Shown here: piece by piece, positions 51,112 to 59,437 of the stretch
Layout: the number at the start of each line of letters is the position of its first letter
Numbering within the stretch: the first letter of the stretch is position 1
Origin: Sphingopyxis sp.
Lineage (GTDB): Bacteria; Pseudomonadota; Alphaproteobacteria; Sphingomonadales; Sphingomonadaceae
DNA: 64,000 nucleotides
NCBI GenBank assembly: GCA_030145715.1
Contig: JAIXHQ010000003.1
Span: 62,001 to 126,000 of the forward strand
Direction: 5' to 3'
The notes under the pieces: model-generated
Told to the model about the DNA's origin: nothing
Databases searched by the model: none
The model's input: only the letters and a program-made list of their open reading frames with translations
Made by a program: the position numbers and the translations under genes

Positions 51112-52672
51112 AAAGGCAAGCGAATATCCCTTGGAGACCGAATCCATTCATCGCATCGAGCCCCGGCGGGGGGCGAGCGACGACGCCGTCGTCCGCGCGG
51201 TTCGCGTCCATGGCGCGGACAATGTGGCGACCGCCATCGTCGACATCGACGCCGGAGAGACCCTTTTTCCCGCGCAGGACGCAGCCTACGCCGCGGTCGC
51301 CATTGGGCGCGGACACAAGGTCGCGCTGGCGGACATTCCGCGGGGTCAGGCTGTCATCAAATATGGGTTTCCGATCGGCACCGCGACCGCCGACATCTCC
51401 GCCGGTGAGCATGTCCACAGCCACAATCTGGCAACCGCGCTGAACGGCGATGGCGATTATCGCTATACGGCAAGGTCGGCCGAGCCAGCGCAGATGGCCG
51501 CGCCGCCGCGCAGCTTCGACGGCTATGTCCGCGACGACGGCCGGGTCGGAACGCGCAACGAAATCTGGATCATCCCGACGGTCGGCTGCGTCGGCAATCT
51601 GGCGGCGCGGGTCGCGAAAATCGCGGGTGCGCGCCACGCCGGGCGGATCGATGGCATCCACGCGTTCAAACATCCCTTTGGCTGTTCGCAGCTTGGCGAC
51701 GATCTAGGTCATACGCGCGCGGTTCTCGCCGCGCTGGCGCAACATCCCAATGCCGGAGGCGTGCTGATCGTCGGGCTTGGCTGCGAGAGCAACCAGCTTG
51801 GTGCGCTGATCGACCTGATCCCAGCAGAACGCCGCGCATCGATCCGCACCTTGTCGGCGCAAGATGTGGAGGATGACGAGGCAGCCTGTCTGGCGCTGGT
51901 CGACGAAATGGTGATGGCGTGCGCCGATGTGCCGCGCACCCCCGTCCCGCTGTCGAAACTGGTCCTCGGGGTGAAATGCGGGGGCTCCGACGGCTTTTCA
52001 GGGCTGACCGCCAATCCGCTCGTCGGGCGCATGGCGGACGCTGTCGGTGCGGCGGGTGGCAAGGTCGTGTTGACCGAGATCCCCGAAATTTTTGGCGCCG
52101 AACAGATATTGATGGACCGTGCGGTGTCGCGCGCCATTTTCGATGAAAGCGTCGCTCTGGTCCGCGACTTCAAGCAATATTTCCTTCGCAACGGCGAACC
52201 GATTAGCGAAAATCCGTCGCCCGGCAACATCGCCGGCGGCATCACGACGCTGGAAGAAAAATCGCTCGGCGCGGTGCAAAAGGGCGGCAAGGTGCCCGTT
52301 GTCGATGTCCGGCGTTATGGCGGTCAGGCGACCGTGCCGGGCCTGACCCTGCTCGAAGCGCCAGGCAATGACGCCGTGTCGTCGACCGCGCTGACCGCCG
52401 CGGGCGCGACGATGATCCTGTTCACGACCGGTCGGGGCACGCCGCTGGGCTTTCCGGCGCCGACGCTGAAGATCGCGTCGAACGGCACGCTGGCAGCGCG
52501 CAAGACCGGGTGGATCGATTTCGACGCGGGAAAGGTTCTGGATGCGGGGTTCGACGCCGCGTCGGACGCGCTGATCGACTTGATCACCGCCACGGCGTCG
52601 GGTCGGCCGACAAAAGCCGAACGCAATGACGAGCGCGACATCGCGATCTGGAAATCGGGCGTGACGCTTTAA
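51107..52672 (+). CDS. uxaA: Altronate dehydratase
   Basis: Dehydrates D-altronate to 2-keto-3-deoxygluconate. The 521-residue length equals full UxaA with an N-terminal SAF domain (about 15-95, VHGADNVATAIVDIDAGETLF and IKYGFPIGTATADISAGEHVHSHN) and the catalytic UxaA/GarD domain (VGTRNEIWIIPTVGCVGNLA, HPFGCSQLGDD, GCESNQLGAL, GVKCGGSDGFSGLTANPLVG, LMEAPGND-like LLEAPGNDAV). No ATG fits the SAF start, so GTG at 51107 is used, with AAGAG about 6 bases before it. It converges with the pectate lyase gene by a 4-bp overlap at the stops. Confidence 0.93.
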   Translation: MSKASEYPLETESIHRIEPRRGASDDAVVRAVRVHGADNVATAIVDIDAGETLFPAQDAAYAAVAIGRGHKVALADIPRGQAVIKYGFPIGTATADISAGEHVHSHNLATALNGDGDYRYTARSAEPAQMAAPPRSFDGYVRDDGRVGTRNEIWIIPTVGCVGNLAARVAKIAGARHAGRIDGIHAFKHPFGCSQLGDDLGHTRAVLAALAQHPNAGGVLIVGLGCESNQLGALIDLIPAERRASIRTLSAQDVEDDEAACLALVDEMVMACADVPRTPVPLSKLVLGVKCGGSDGFSGLTANPLVGRMADAVGAAGGKVVLTEIPEIFGAEQILMDRAVSRAIFDESVALVRDFKQYFLRNGEPISENPSPGNIAGGITTLEEKSLGAVQKGGKVPVVDVRRYGGQATVPGLTLLEAPGNDAVSSTALTAAGATMILFTTGRGTPLGFPAPTLKIASNGTLAARKTGWIDFDAGKVLDAGFDAASDALIDLITATASGRPTKAERNDERDIAIWKSGVTL

Positions 52673-53868
52673 CGTCCGGTCGTCAGGTCGGGCCAGCCGC
52701 CGACCTGATCCTCGCTGTCGATGATCCGGCCGCGACGATCGATCACGTCGGCGACAACCCGCGCATCGACCGCATCGCGCGGCGCCGACGCGCCGCTGCC
52801 CGTCAGCACCGCCGCGCATCCGCCGGTCGCGGGATCGCTGCTTACCGGCGCGATGTCGGGCGCGGCGGCAAGCGGGTTACGCAAGCCCTTGACCAGACTC
52901 CACGGATCGGCGGGAATCGCTCCATTCAGGCTGTTGCCCGCGAACCAGCTTTTCGCATTCGGATTTTCCTCGCGGAAAATATAGGTTCCCTGTGTGTCGG
53001 GGCCGGTGATGTAGCAATTGTCGATAAAGGCATAGGTGGCGGCGCTGTCCTTGTCGGCATTGTATCCGGCCGCCGTGCCGCCCCAATTATAAAAGATGTT
53101 CGAACGAAATTCGATCAGCGGTCCTTCGGGATCGATGGCGGCGGGCGTGTAATTGCCGGGGCGCGGCATACGCTGGACATGGTGCGCCCACAGATTGTGG
53201 TGAAAGCTGAAACGCGACCCACGCCCCCCGCGGATCAGGCTGCCATAGCCATGTTCGCCCTTGCTGTGCCCGGCCCGCCGTAGCGATTCCGAGATGATCG
53301 ACCATTGTACGGTGACGTCATAGATGCCCGGCGTCCGGTCGTAACGCGCCGATACCGACAGGGTTTCGTCCACCGACCAACTGGCCGATACATGGTCGAG
53401 GATGATGCGCCGCCCACCGGCGATGGAGATCGCGTCGCCCTCTTCCCCCGATCGACTGCCCAATCGCGATCGAATATAGCGGATGACAACATCGTCGGCG
53501 TTGACGATCAGGCTGCGATCGGCAAGCGCGATGCCGCCGGCGGGCGCGCCCAGCCCGCTGATCGTGATGCGCGGATTACGGATCACCAGATCTGTCTTGA
53601 GCCGGATCGTTCCCGCGACGTCGAACCGGACGATGCGGGGAAAATCCTGTTCGATCGCGTGGCGCAGGCTGCCCGGACCATCATCGTCCAGATTGGTGAC
53701 CCGCAGCACCTGTCCGCCGCGTCCGCCCGCCGCGAAACGGCCGGCCCCTTCCGCCCCTTCGAAAGCAAGCTGCGGTTCGGGATCGGGCGCCGCGACGGCG
53801 ATGGCGGGGCAAAGAAGAAGGGCGCAGACCGGAAGCTGCGCCCCCCTTCGTCCAGCGAAGAGGGTCAT
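52669..53868 (-). CDS. Pectate lyase family protein (PL1-like), secreted
   Basis: A 399-residue exported protein with a signal peptide (residues about 1-27, ending AIAVAAP). After GGRGGQVLRVTNLDDDGPGSLRHAIE come the parallel beta-helix rungs: RIVRFDVAGTIRL, RIILDHVSASWSVDETLSV and RFSFHHNLWAHHVQRMPRPGNY. The DHVSASWSVDE stretch and the Arg-Pro-Gly near RMPRPG fit PL1 pectate lyases, which cleave polygalacturonate by beta-elimination. Its ATG is 3 bp after the TonB receptor stop, so it probably shares the receptor's transcript. The stop overlaps the uxaA stop by 4 bp. Confidence 0.88.
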   Translation of the reverse strand: MTLFAGRRGAQLPVCALLLCPAIAVAAPDPEPQLAFEGAEGAGRFAAGGRGGQVLRVTNLDDDGPGSLRHAIEQDFPRIVRFDVAGTIRLKTDLVIRNPRITISGLGAPAGGIALADRSLIVNADDVVIRYIRSRLGSRSGEEGDAISIAGGRRIILDHVSASWSVDETLSVSARYDRTPGIYDVTVQWSIISESLRRAGHSKGEHGYGSLIRGGRGSRFSFHHNLWAHHVQRMPRPGNYTPAAIDPEGPLIEFRSNIFYNWGGTAAGYNADKDSAATYAFIDNCYITGPDTQGTYIFREENPNAKSWFAGNSLNGAIPADPWSLVKGLRNPLAAAPDIAPVSSDPATGGCAAVLTGSGASAPRDAVDARVVADVIDRRGRIIDSEDQVGGWPDLTTGR

Positions 53869-53870
53869 CG

Positions 53871-56807
53871 CTAGAATTTGAAGCGCACGCCCGCGAGAAA
53901 TTCGCGGCCCGTGTTGTTATAGACGACAACGCTGTTGCGGGCGCGGCTGATGAACTGGTCGTTGAATTCGTTGGTCAGATTGACCCCTTCCAGCGTCAGT
54001 TCGAACTGGTCGTTGAGCTTGTATGTCAACTGCGCATCGACATTCAGCGTGCTGTTCTTCCCCTCGACGTCATTGTTGTTCTGGCCCGGCACACGCTGAA
54101 GATAGGACGAGCGATAGGCCACCGATCCGCGCGCGCTAAACCGCCCGTCATCATAATAGAGGGTGCCGTTCCAGGATTCGGGCGACAGGTTGAGCAGATC
54201 GTCGCGGATCAGCGTCGCGGCGGTTGGTGACACCTGGTAACTGATCTTTGACTGGACGCGAGTGTAGTTCGCCGTGACGCCAAAATGTCGCAGGAAACCG
54301 GGCAGGAAATCGAACGGTTGCTGAACGTTGATTTCAAATCCCTTGAGCGGCCCGCCGCTGGTGTTGATCGGCGTCGTGACCTGGAACACTTCCGCCCCGG
54401 TGAAGTTCGACGGCAGCAGGCTTAGCGGCAGGCCCGTCTGATTGTACGGAATATTGTTGCGCAGGCTTTGAATATAGGTGCCGATGTCCTTGTAAAAGAG
54501 ACCGATGCCGATGAACGCGCCCCTGCCATGATACCATTCGAAGCTGGCATCGAGCGTATTGGCGCGGAAGGGTTTGAGGAACGGATTGCCGTTCGTCACC
54601 GACAGCGTGCCCGTCGTGCTGATCGTGCCGCCGGGGTTGAGATTGCCAAGCTGCGGTCGTGCCATCACCCGCGCCGCGGCAAAGCGAACGATGAGTTCGT
54701 CGGTGATATTCGCCGACAGGTTCAGCGAGGGAAGCCAGTCTTCATATTGGTTGTTGACGGTGACGAGCGTACCGCCGCCGGTCGCCAGATAGCCCTGCGC
54801 CATGATGTCCGTCTTGACATAGCGGACGCCGAAATTGCCCTTTACCGGCATCCCGAACCAGTCTTGCTTGAAATCGAACATCAGGAACCCCGATGTGTCC
54901 TTTTCGACGATCCGGCGGTTATTGCCGCGCGCGTTCCCGTTGGTGATCGACGACAGGGTGAAGTCGCCGGGACCACCCGCCAGGCCGCTCTTGATGCAAT
55001 TGCAATAGATGTCATAGGCGGCGGCAATCGCGTTGAGGTCGGGAATGACCCATCCCGTCACCGATCCGGCCGGCAGGTTCATTCCCTTGCCGAAACCGGT
55101 CACGCTGGTGGTCAGTCCGCCCATTCCGCCCGCAGGGGCAAAGATGGTGTCGTTCTGATTGACGCGGCGAAATTCATAGGTGTCGAACGTATATTTCTTG
55201 AAATCGGCGCCAACATTGACCGTGAATTCGCCGGGAACCACATCCCAAGCCATATCGAAATGCAGCACGTCGTTGCGGTTGCTGGCACCCTGTGGGCGAA
55301 TACGAATTTCGCTGGTCGTCGTGTTGGTGACCGTCGAGGGCTGTGTACCGCCGGGCGCCACCACCGGCACGCCGACGATCTGGAGCCCGCCATTGGGATT
55401 GGTCGGATCGAGCCCATAGTTGATTGCGGGCAGACGATCATTGTTGCGAAAGTCGATCGAATAGCCGTTGACGTTGAGCGCATCGAGCGTGGTCGTCGTC
55501 TGAACCGGATTGCGGAATTTCGAATCCGCGCGGCCGATTCGCGCATTGAACCGCAACCGGTCGCTGAAAGCATGTTCGATCGTGAGCGTCGGCTGAGTAA
55601 AGGTCGTCGACAACTTGTCGAATCGCGATTCGGAACGAATATCGACGCCGTTGTAAACGCCATAGAGGAGCGCGCCATTGCTGCCATATGCGGTATCGAC
55701 GACGCTGGTCTGCGGCTTGCCGCCCGCCGACGCGGTGCGGCTGAACGAGATCGCCTGAATGAAATCCTCCTGCCGCGTGGCTTTCAGCTTGGCATAGAGG
55801 AATTCGGCGGTGATCGTTGTATCGTCGCCCGGCGCCCATTGCACCGACGCGGTGATGCCAAGGCGATCCTGGTCGTGGGTCAGGCGGCCGTAACGCGGCA
55901 GGCGCGGGAAATTATTGGGGTCGCTGGCGGCAAGATAGGCGGCGCGGTTCGCAGGCGTATCGGGCAGGCGCGCGACGCCCTGCGCCGCCGGACCGCAAGT
56001 TGCCTGTGTTGCGTTGGTGCCTTGCGACGTCAGCCCGATCGGCGCGCAAAAGCCCTGAGACGAGGGGCCATTGTCCCAGCGAACGGTGCTGAAACCTTCC
56101 TCGTAAAGCCGCCGCTTCGAATAAGCGGCGGACACCAGAACCCCGAACCGTCCGTCGGCGAAGGTGTTCGAAATCATCAGCGCGGCGCGCGGGTCGAATT
56201 TCTGGTTCAGGTCGTTATAGCGGCCCTTGATCGACCCGGCGATGCGAAAGCCATCGATGTCGAACGGCCGCGCGGCCTGCAAATCCACCGTCGCGCCCAG
56301 CGATCCTTCGTCGACATTGGCCGACGCGCTTTTCCGCACCGTGATCGAGTTGAAGAGTTCAGAAGCGAAGACGTTGAAGTCAAAGCCGCGCGAACGGTTC
56401 GCGCCGCCCGAACTGTCGGTGCCGCCCGTCGTCGCCAGCGCCTCGATCCCGTTGATGCGGATGCGGGTGAAATCCTGACCCAGCCCGCGCACGACGATCG
56501 ATCGGCCTTCACCGGCATCACGATCGATCACGACGCCCGGAATGCGTTGCAGCGATTCAGCGAGGTTGGTGTCGGGGAATTTGCCGATGTCTTCGGCCTT
56601 GATGACGTCGACGATCCCTCCGTCGGCCCGCTTGGCGTTAAGCGCGGCGTCGAGCGATGCGCGAAAGCCGGTGACGACGATTTCCTCCTCGGGTGTGCCG
56701 CCCGCTGCATCCTGCGCATAGGCCGGGGCGACAGCGAGCGCGGCAAGCGAAGCCCCATATGCCAGCCTGGTCAAAGCGCGAGCGCCATGCATTGCATGAA
56801 TAGCCAT
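53871..56807 (-). CDS. TonB-dependent receptor (Xanthomonas-Caulobacter type)
   Basis: A 978-residue outer-membrane receptor. It has a signal peptide (MAIHAMHGARALTRLAYGAS, then LAALAVAPAYAQ), the TonB box EEIVVTGFRASLDAALNAKR, a plug (KAEDIGKFPDTNLAESLQRIPGVVIDRDAGEGR, in pieces) with NGIEALATT, and a long beta barrel ending in the aromatic GREFLAGVRFKF. The TIGR01782 type often takes up plant oligosaccharides. Two ATGs in frame (56813, 56807) follow GGGAGG; the second has 6-7-base spacing and is chosen. Beside two pectate lyases, oligogalacturonide is the inferred cargo. Confidence 0.95.
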   Translation of the reverse strand: MAIHAMHGARALTRLAYGASLAALAVAPAYAQDAAGGTPEEEIVVTGFRASLDAALNAKRADGGIVDVIKAEDIGKFPDTNLAESLQRIPGVVIDRDAGEGRSIVVRGLGQDFTRIRINGIEALATTGGTDSSGGANRSRGFDFNVFASELFNSITVRKSASANVDEGSLGATVDLQAARPFDIDGFRIAGSIKGRYNDLNQKFDPRAALMISNTFADGRFGVLVSAAYSKRRLYEEGFSTVRWDNGPSSQGFCAPIGLTSQGTNATQATCGPAAQGVARLPDTPANRAAYLAASDPNNFPRLPRYGRLTHDQDRLGITASVQWAPGDDTTITAEFLYAKLKATRQEDFIQAISFSRTASAGGKPQTSVVDTAYGSNGALLYGVYNGVDIRSESRFDKLSTTFTQPTLTIEHAFSDRLRFNARIGRADSKFRNPVQTTTTLDALNVNGYSIDFRNNDRLPAINYGLDPTNPNGGLQIVGVPVVAPGGTQPSTVTNTTTSEIRIRPQGASNRNDVLHFDMAWDVVPGEFTVNVGADFKKYTFDTYEFRRVNQNDTIFAPAGGMGGLTTSVTGFGKGMNLPAGSVTGWVIPDLNAIAAAYDIYCNCIKSGLAGGPGDFTLSSITNGNARGNNRRIVEKDTSGFLMFDFKQDWFGMPVKGNFGVRYVKTDIMAQGYLATGGGTLVTVNNQYEDWLPSLNLSANITDELIVRFAAARVMARPQLGNLNPGGTISTTGTLSVTNGNPFLKPFRANTLDASFEWYHGRGAFIGIGLFYKDIGTYIQSLRNNIPYNQTGLPLSLLPSNFTGAEVFQVTTPINTSGGPLKGFEINVQQPFDFLPGFLRHFGVTANYTRVQSKISYQVSPTAATLIRDDLLNLSPESWNGTLYYDDGRFSARGSVAYRSSYLQRVPGQNNNDVEGKNSTLNVDAQLTYKLNDQFELTLEGVNLTNEFNDQFISRARNSVVVYNNTGREFLAGVRFKF

Positions 56808-56850
56808 TATCATCCTCCCTTGATCGCCGCCAGTTCCGCCCCTGCGAAAA

Positions 56851-56863
56851 TGACACCGGTTAC
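56851..56863. promoter_or_regulatory. ACCGGT operator upstream of TonB receptor (TGACACCGGTTAC)
   Basis: TGACACCGGTTAC is the exact reverse complement of GTAACCGGTGTCA found at 56,997 and 63,596. It lies about 44 bp upstream of the receptor ATG. On the same (leftward) strand a TTGACG starts at 56902, some 40 bp further upstream, so a repressor here would block the receptor promoter. Confidence 0.75.
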
Positions 56864-56996
56864 TTTCATTGACGCAACAAAGCCGCAAAAGTCGGGCGTC
56901 AAATATTCCAGAGAGTATGATGGCGCCGCCGCAAATATGCGGCCGGTCTGTCCAGGCCCTCTCCCTTATAAAATATTTTCTCGTTGACCGTTTTGG

Positions 56997-57009
56997 GTAA
57001 CCGGTGTCA
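56997..57009. promoter_or_regulatory. ACCGGT operator upstream of pectate lyase (GTAACCGGTGTCA)
   Basis: The same 13-mer as at 56,851 and 63,596. It ends 58 bp before the ATG of the pectate lyase at 57,067 and is preceded by TTGACC (56984-56989), which could be part of the promoter. Confidence 0.75.
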
Positions 57010-57027
57010 GGAAGATTGAAGGATATA

Positions 57028-57039
57028 GACACATGTGTC
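57028..57039. promoter_or_regulatory. GACACATGTGTC palindrome in pectate lyase leader
   Basis: A perfect 12-bp palindrome whose arms (GACAC/GTGTC) match the operator at 51,100, but with an AT centre replacing CG. Its centre is 31 bp from the ACCGGT site centre, close to three helical turns, so it may be a second, weaker site for the same regulator or a site for another. Confidence 0.45.
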
Positions 57040-57066
57040 AATACCCCAATGAATGTGGAGAGATAA

Positions 57067-58440
57067 ATGTCCCCAAAGCCCTGGTTGGCCGCGCTTTTTC
57101 TGGCATCTTCGGTAACGTCGGTTCCCGTGGCGGCAGCGAGTTCGGCGCCGCTCGCCTTTCCAGGCGCGGTGGGTCCAGCGGCACAAACGCCCGGAGGGCG
57201 CGGTGGCCAGATCCTGCGCGTCACGACCCTGGCCCCCGACGGGCCGGGATCGCTGAAGGCGGCGATCGAGACGGAAGGGCCCCGCATCATCGTGTTCGAG
57301 ATCAGCGGCGTTATCGACATGGGGCGCCGGACGATCGAGATAAAGCATCCCTATCTGACGATCGCGGGCCAGACCGCGCCGGGGCCGGGCATCACGCTGA
57401 TCCGCACCGGCATCGACGTAAAGACGCACGACGTCATCCTGCGCCATCTGCGCATTTATACCGGTGTCGATGGACAGCCCAAGCGCAGCGGGTGGGAAGC
57501 CGACACATTTTCGACCGTTGCTGCGCAGAACGTCATCGTCGACCATTGCACATTCATGTGGGGAATCGACGAGAATATGTCGGCGTCGGGGCCGCGCTTC
57601 ACCGGCAAGAATGTCGAAGAATGGCGCAAAGGCACCAGCCGCAACATCAGTTTTTCGAACAATCTGGCCGCCGAAGGTCTGGCCGACGCAAGCCATCCGA
57701 AGGGCGAACATAGCAAGGGGTCGCTGATTCACGACAATGCGACCGGGATCGTTTTCTATCGCAACGTCTGGGCGCATAATGTCGAACGCAACCCGCTGAT
57801 CAAGGGCGGTGCGCAGGCGCTGATGATAAACAATCTGATCTATAATCCCCAGCACCGCGCGGTGCATTATAATCTGATGAACCTTGAATGGGTCGGGCAT
57901 GATTATGTAGCGGGCCAGATCACCGCGATCGGCAACGTCATGCGCGGCGGCAACGACACCGACAAGGATCTGCCGTTCCTGATGCTTGGCGGCGACGGCG
58001 ACCTGGAATATTATGGCAAGGATAATCTGCACGTCGACCGCCACGGCGCCGCGTTGCCCGAATTCGGCCGCTATGGGGAGACGAAGGCGAAGCTGATCCG
58101 CGCGAAAGCCCCGCTGGCTTCGACCCAGGGGTATCGCATTCTGCCGGTGCGCGACGTCGAAACATCTGTTCTTTCGACCGCGGGCGCGCGGCCCTGGGCG
58201 CGCGATGCCGAAGAAATCCGCGTCCTGTTTTTCATCGCTGAAGGGCGCGGCCAGGTGATCGACGACGAAAAGCAGGTGAGCGGCTATCCCAAGGTCAAGG
58301 AAGTGCGCGCGCCCTTTGTCGACGCCGAATGGGATCTGGCGACGATGGAACCGAAATCGGGTGTCTATCCCGGCCAGACCGCGCCCCTGCCACAGGAAAA
58401 TCTGTCGGCACGCGACCGCGCATCGCGCACGGGCAATTGA
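57067..58440 (+). CDS. Pectate lyase family protein, secreted
   Basis: A 457-residue exported protein with a signal peptide (residues about 1-24, ending VPVAAASSA). GGRGGQILRVTTLAPDGPGSLKAAIE mirrors the N-terminus of the pectate lyase at 52,669. The beta-helix rungs include RIIVFEISGVIDM, NVIVDHCTFMWGIDENMS, RNISFSNNLAAEGL and IVFYRNVWAHNVERNPLIKGG, with the DHCTFMWGIDEN block at the expected active site. It probably cleaves pectate into unsaturated oligomers. GGAG 6 bases before the ATG supports the start. The esterase gene follows after 13 bp. Confidence 0.88.
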   Translation: MSPKPWLAALFLASSVTSVPVAAASSAPLAFPGAVGPAAQTPGGRGGQILRVTTLAPDGPGSLKAAIETEGPRIIVFEISGVIDMGRRTIEIKHPYLTIAGQTAPGPGITLIRTGIDVKTHDVILRHLRIYTGVDGQPKRSGWEADTFSTVAAQNVIVDHCTFMWGIDENMSASGPRFTGKNVEEWRKGTSRNISFSNNLAAEGLADASHPKGEHSKGSLIHDNATGIVFYRNVWAHNVERNPLIKGGAQALMINNLIYNPQHRAVHYNLMNLEWVGHDYVAGQITAIGNVMRGGNDTDKDLPFLMLGGDGDLEYYGKDNLHVDRHGAALPEFGRYGETKAKLIRAKAPLASTQGYRILPVRDVETSVLSTAGARPWARDAEEIRVLFFIAEGRGQVIDDEKQVSGYPKVKEVRAPFVDAEWDLATMEPKSGVYPGQTAPLPQENLSARDRASRTGN

Positions 58441-58453
58441 CGATGAGCGCGCC

Positions 58454-59437
58454 ATGACGCCGAACCGCCGCGAGCTGCTGACGGCTGGACTGACGTTTTC
58501 CTTTGGGAGCGCGGTTGCACAAACGGCATGGAAACGCCCGGCCGGACTCGCCCCCGACGCCAGCGTCGCACTGTGGCCCGATGGTCACATCCGGCCGCCG
58601 CCCGGCCTGACCGAAACCGTCGTACAGCGCAGCGCCGACCCCGACGCCAGCGACCGGATGGTACAAGCCATCACGCGCCCCCGTCTCGACATTTTTCGTC
58701 CGGCCAGGCCTAATGGCGCCGCGGTGATCATCGCCCCCGGCGGCGGCTATCGTTATGTCGTGATCGACAAAGAGGGATATGAACTCGCCCGCTGGCTGAC
58801 GGAACGCGGCGTTACCGTCTATGTCCTCTTCTATCGCCTGCCCGGCGACGGGTGGATGGACGGTTCCGACGTGCCGCTCGCCGATGCGCAGCGCGCGGTC
58901 CGGCTGGTACGCAGCCGCGCGAAGATCGACGGGATCGATCCGGCGCGCGTCGCCTTTGCCGGCTTCTCTGCCGGCGGTCACGTCGCGGCCAGCCTGCTGA
59001 CGCGATTCGATGCCCAAATCGACGAGCCCGTCGGCACCGACGATGCGCTGTCGGCGCGGCCCGACGTGATCGCCGCCATCTATCCCGTCGTATCGATGGA
59101 CGCGGCGATTGCCCATGCGGGCAGCCGCGAACGGCTGATCGGCGCAAGCCCCGACGCGGCGCGCGAGGCGATTCATTCGCCCGAACGCAACACGCGCGCC
59201 GACCAACCACCGCTCTGGCTGCTCCATGCCGAAGACGACAGCGTCGTGAAGGTTGCGAACAGCGTGCGGTTACGCGAAGCGAGCCGCGCCGCCGGAGCGT
59301 CGGTCGAGGCGCATTTTTTCGAGCGGGGCGAGCATGGTTTCGGATTGATGAAGACCACGGGTTTGCCCGTCGCGATCTGGCCCGAACTGCTGTGGAACTG
59401 GCTGGGCGCGCGCCGGATCGTTCAACTGCCCGGCTGA
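58454..59437 (+). CDS. Alpha/beta-hydrolase esterase (possible pectin or xylan acetylesterase)
   Basis: A 327-residue alpha/beta-hydrolase with a Tat-like signal (PNRRELLTAGLTFSFGSAVA) at the N-terminus. Catalytic features are the oxyanion loop IAPGGGYRYV, the nucleophile elbow AFAGFSAGGHVAASL, the Asp in HAEDDSVVK and the His in GEHGFGL. Such BD-FAE/XynZ-type enzymes remove acetyl or feruloyl groups. In a locus with pectate lyases, de-esterification of pectin is a fair guess. An out-of-frame ATG just upstream runs into a stop. Its stop overlaps the convergent carboxylesterase by 16 bp. Confidence 0.86.
   Translation: MTPNRRELLTAGLTFSFGSAVAQTAWKRPAGLAPDASVALWPDGHIRPPPGLTETVVQRSADPDASDRMVQAITRPRLDIFRPARPNGAAVIIAPGGGYRYVVIDKEGYELARWLTERGVTVYVLFYRLPGDGWMDGSDVPLADAQRAVRLVRSRAKIDGIDPARVAFAGFSAGGHVAASLLTRFDAQIDEPVGTDDALSARPDVIAAIYPVVSMDAAIAHAGSRERLIGASPDAAREAIHSPERNTRADQPPLWLLHAEDDSVVKVANSVRLREASRAAGASVEAHFFERGEHGFGLMKTTGLPVAIWPELLWNWLGARRIVQLPG

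Noticed and set aside
54468-56987. A long open frame opposite the TonB receptor
   Set aside because: It has no recognisable domain and is rich in Arg, Ala and Asp. The receptor on the other strand has full signal, TonB box, plug and barrel features.
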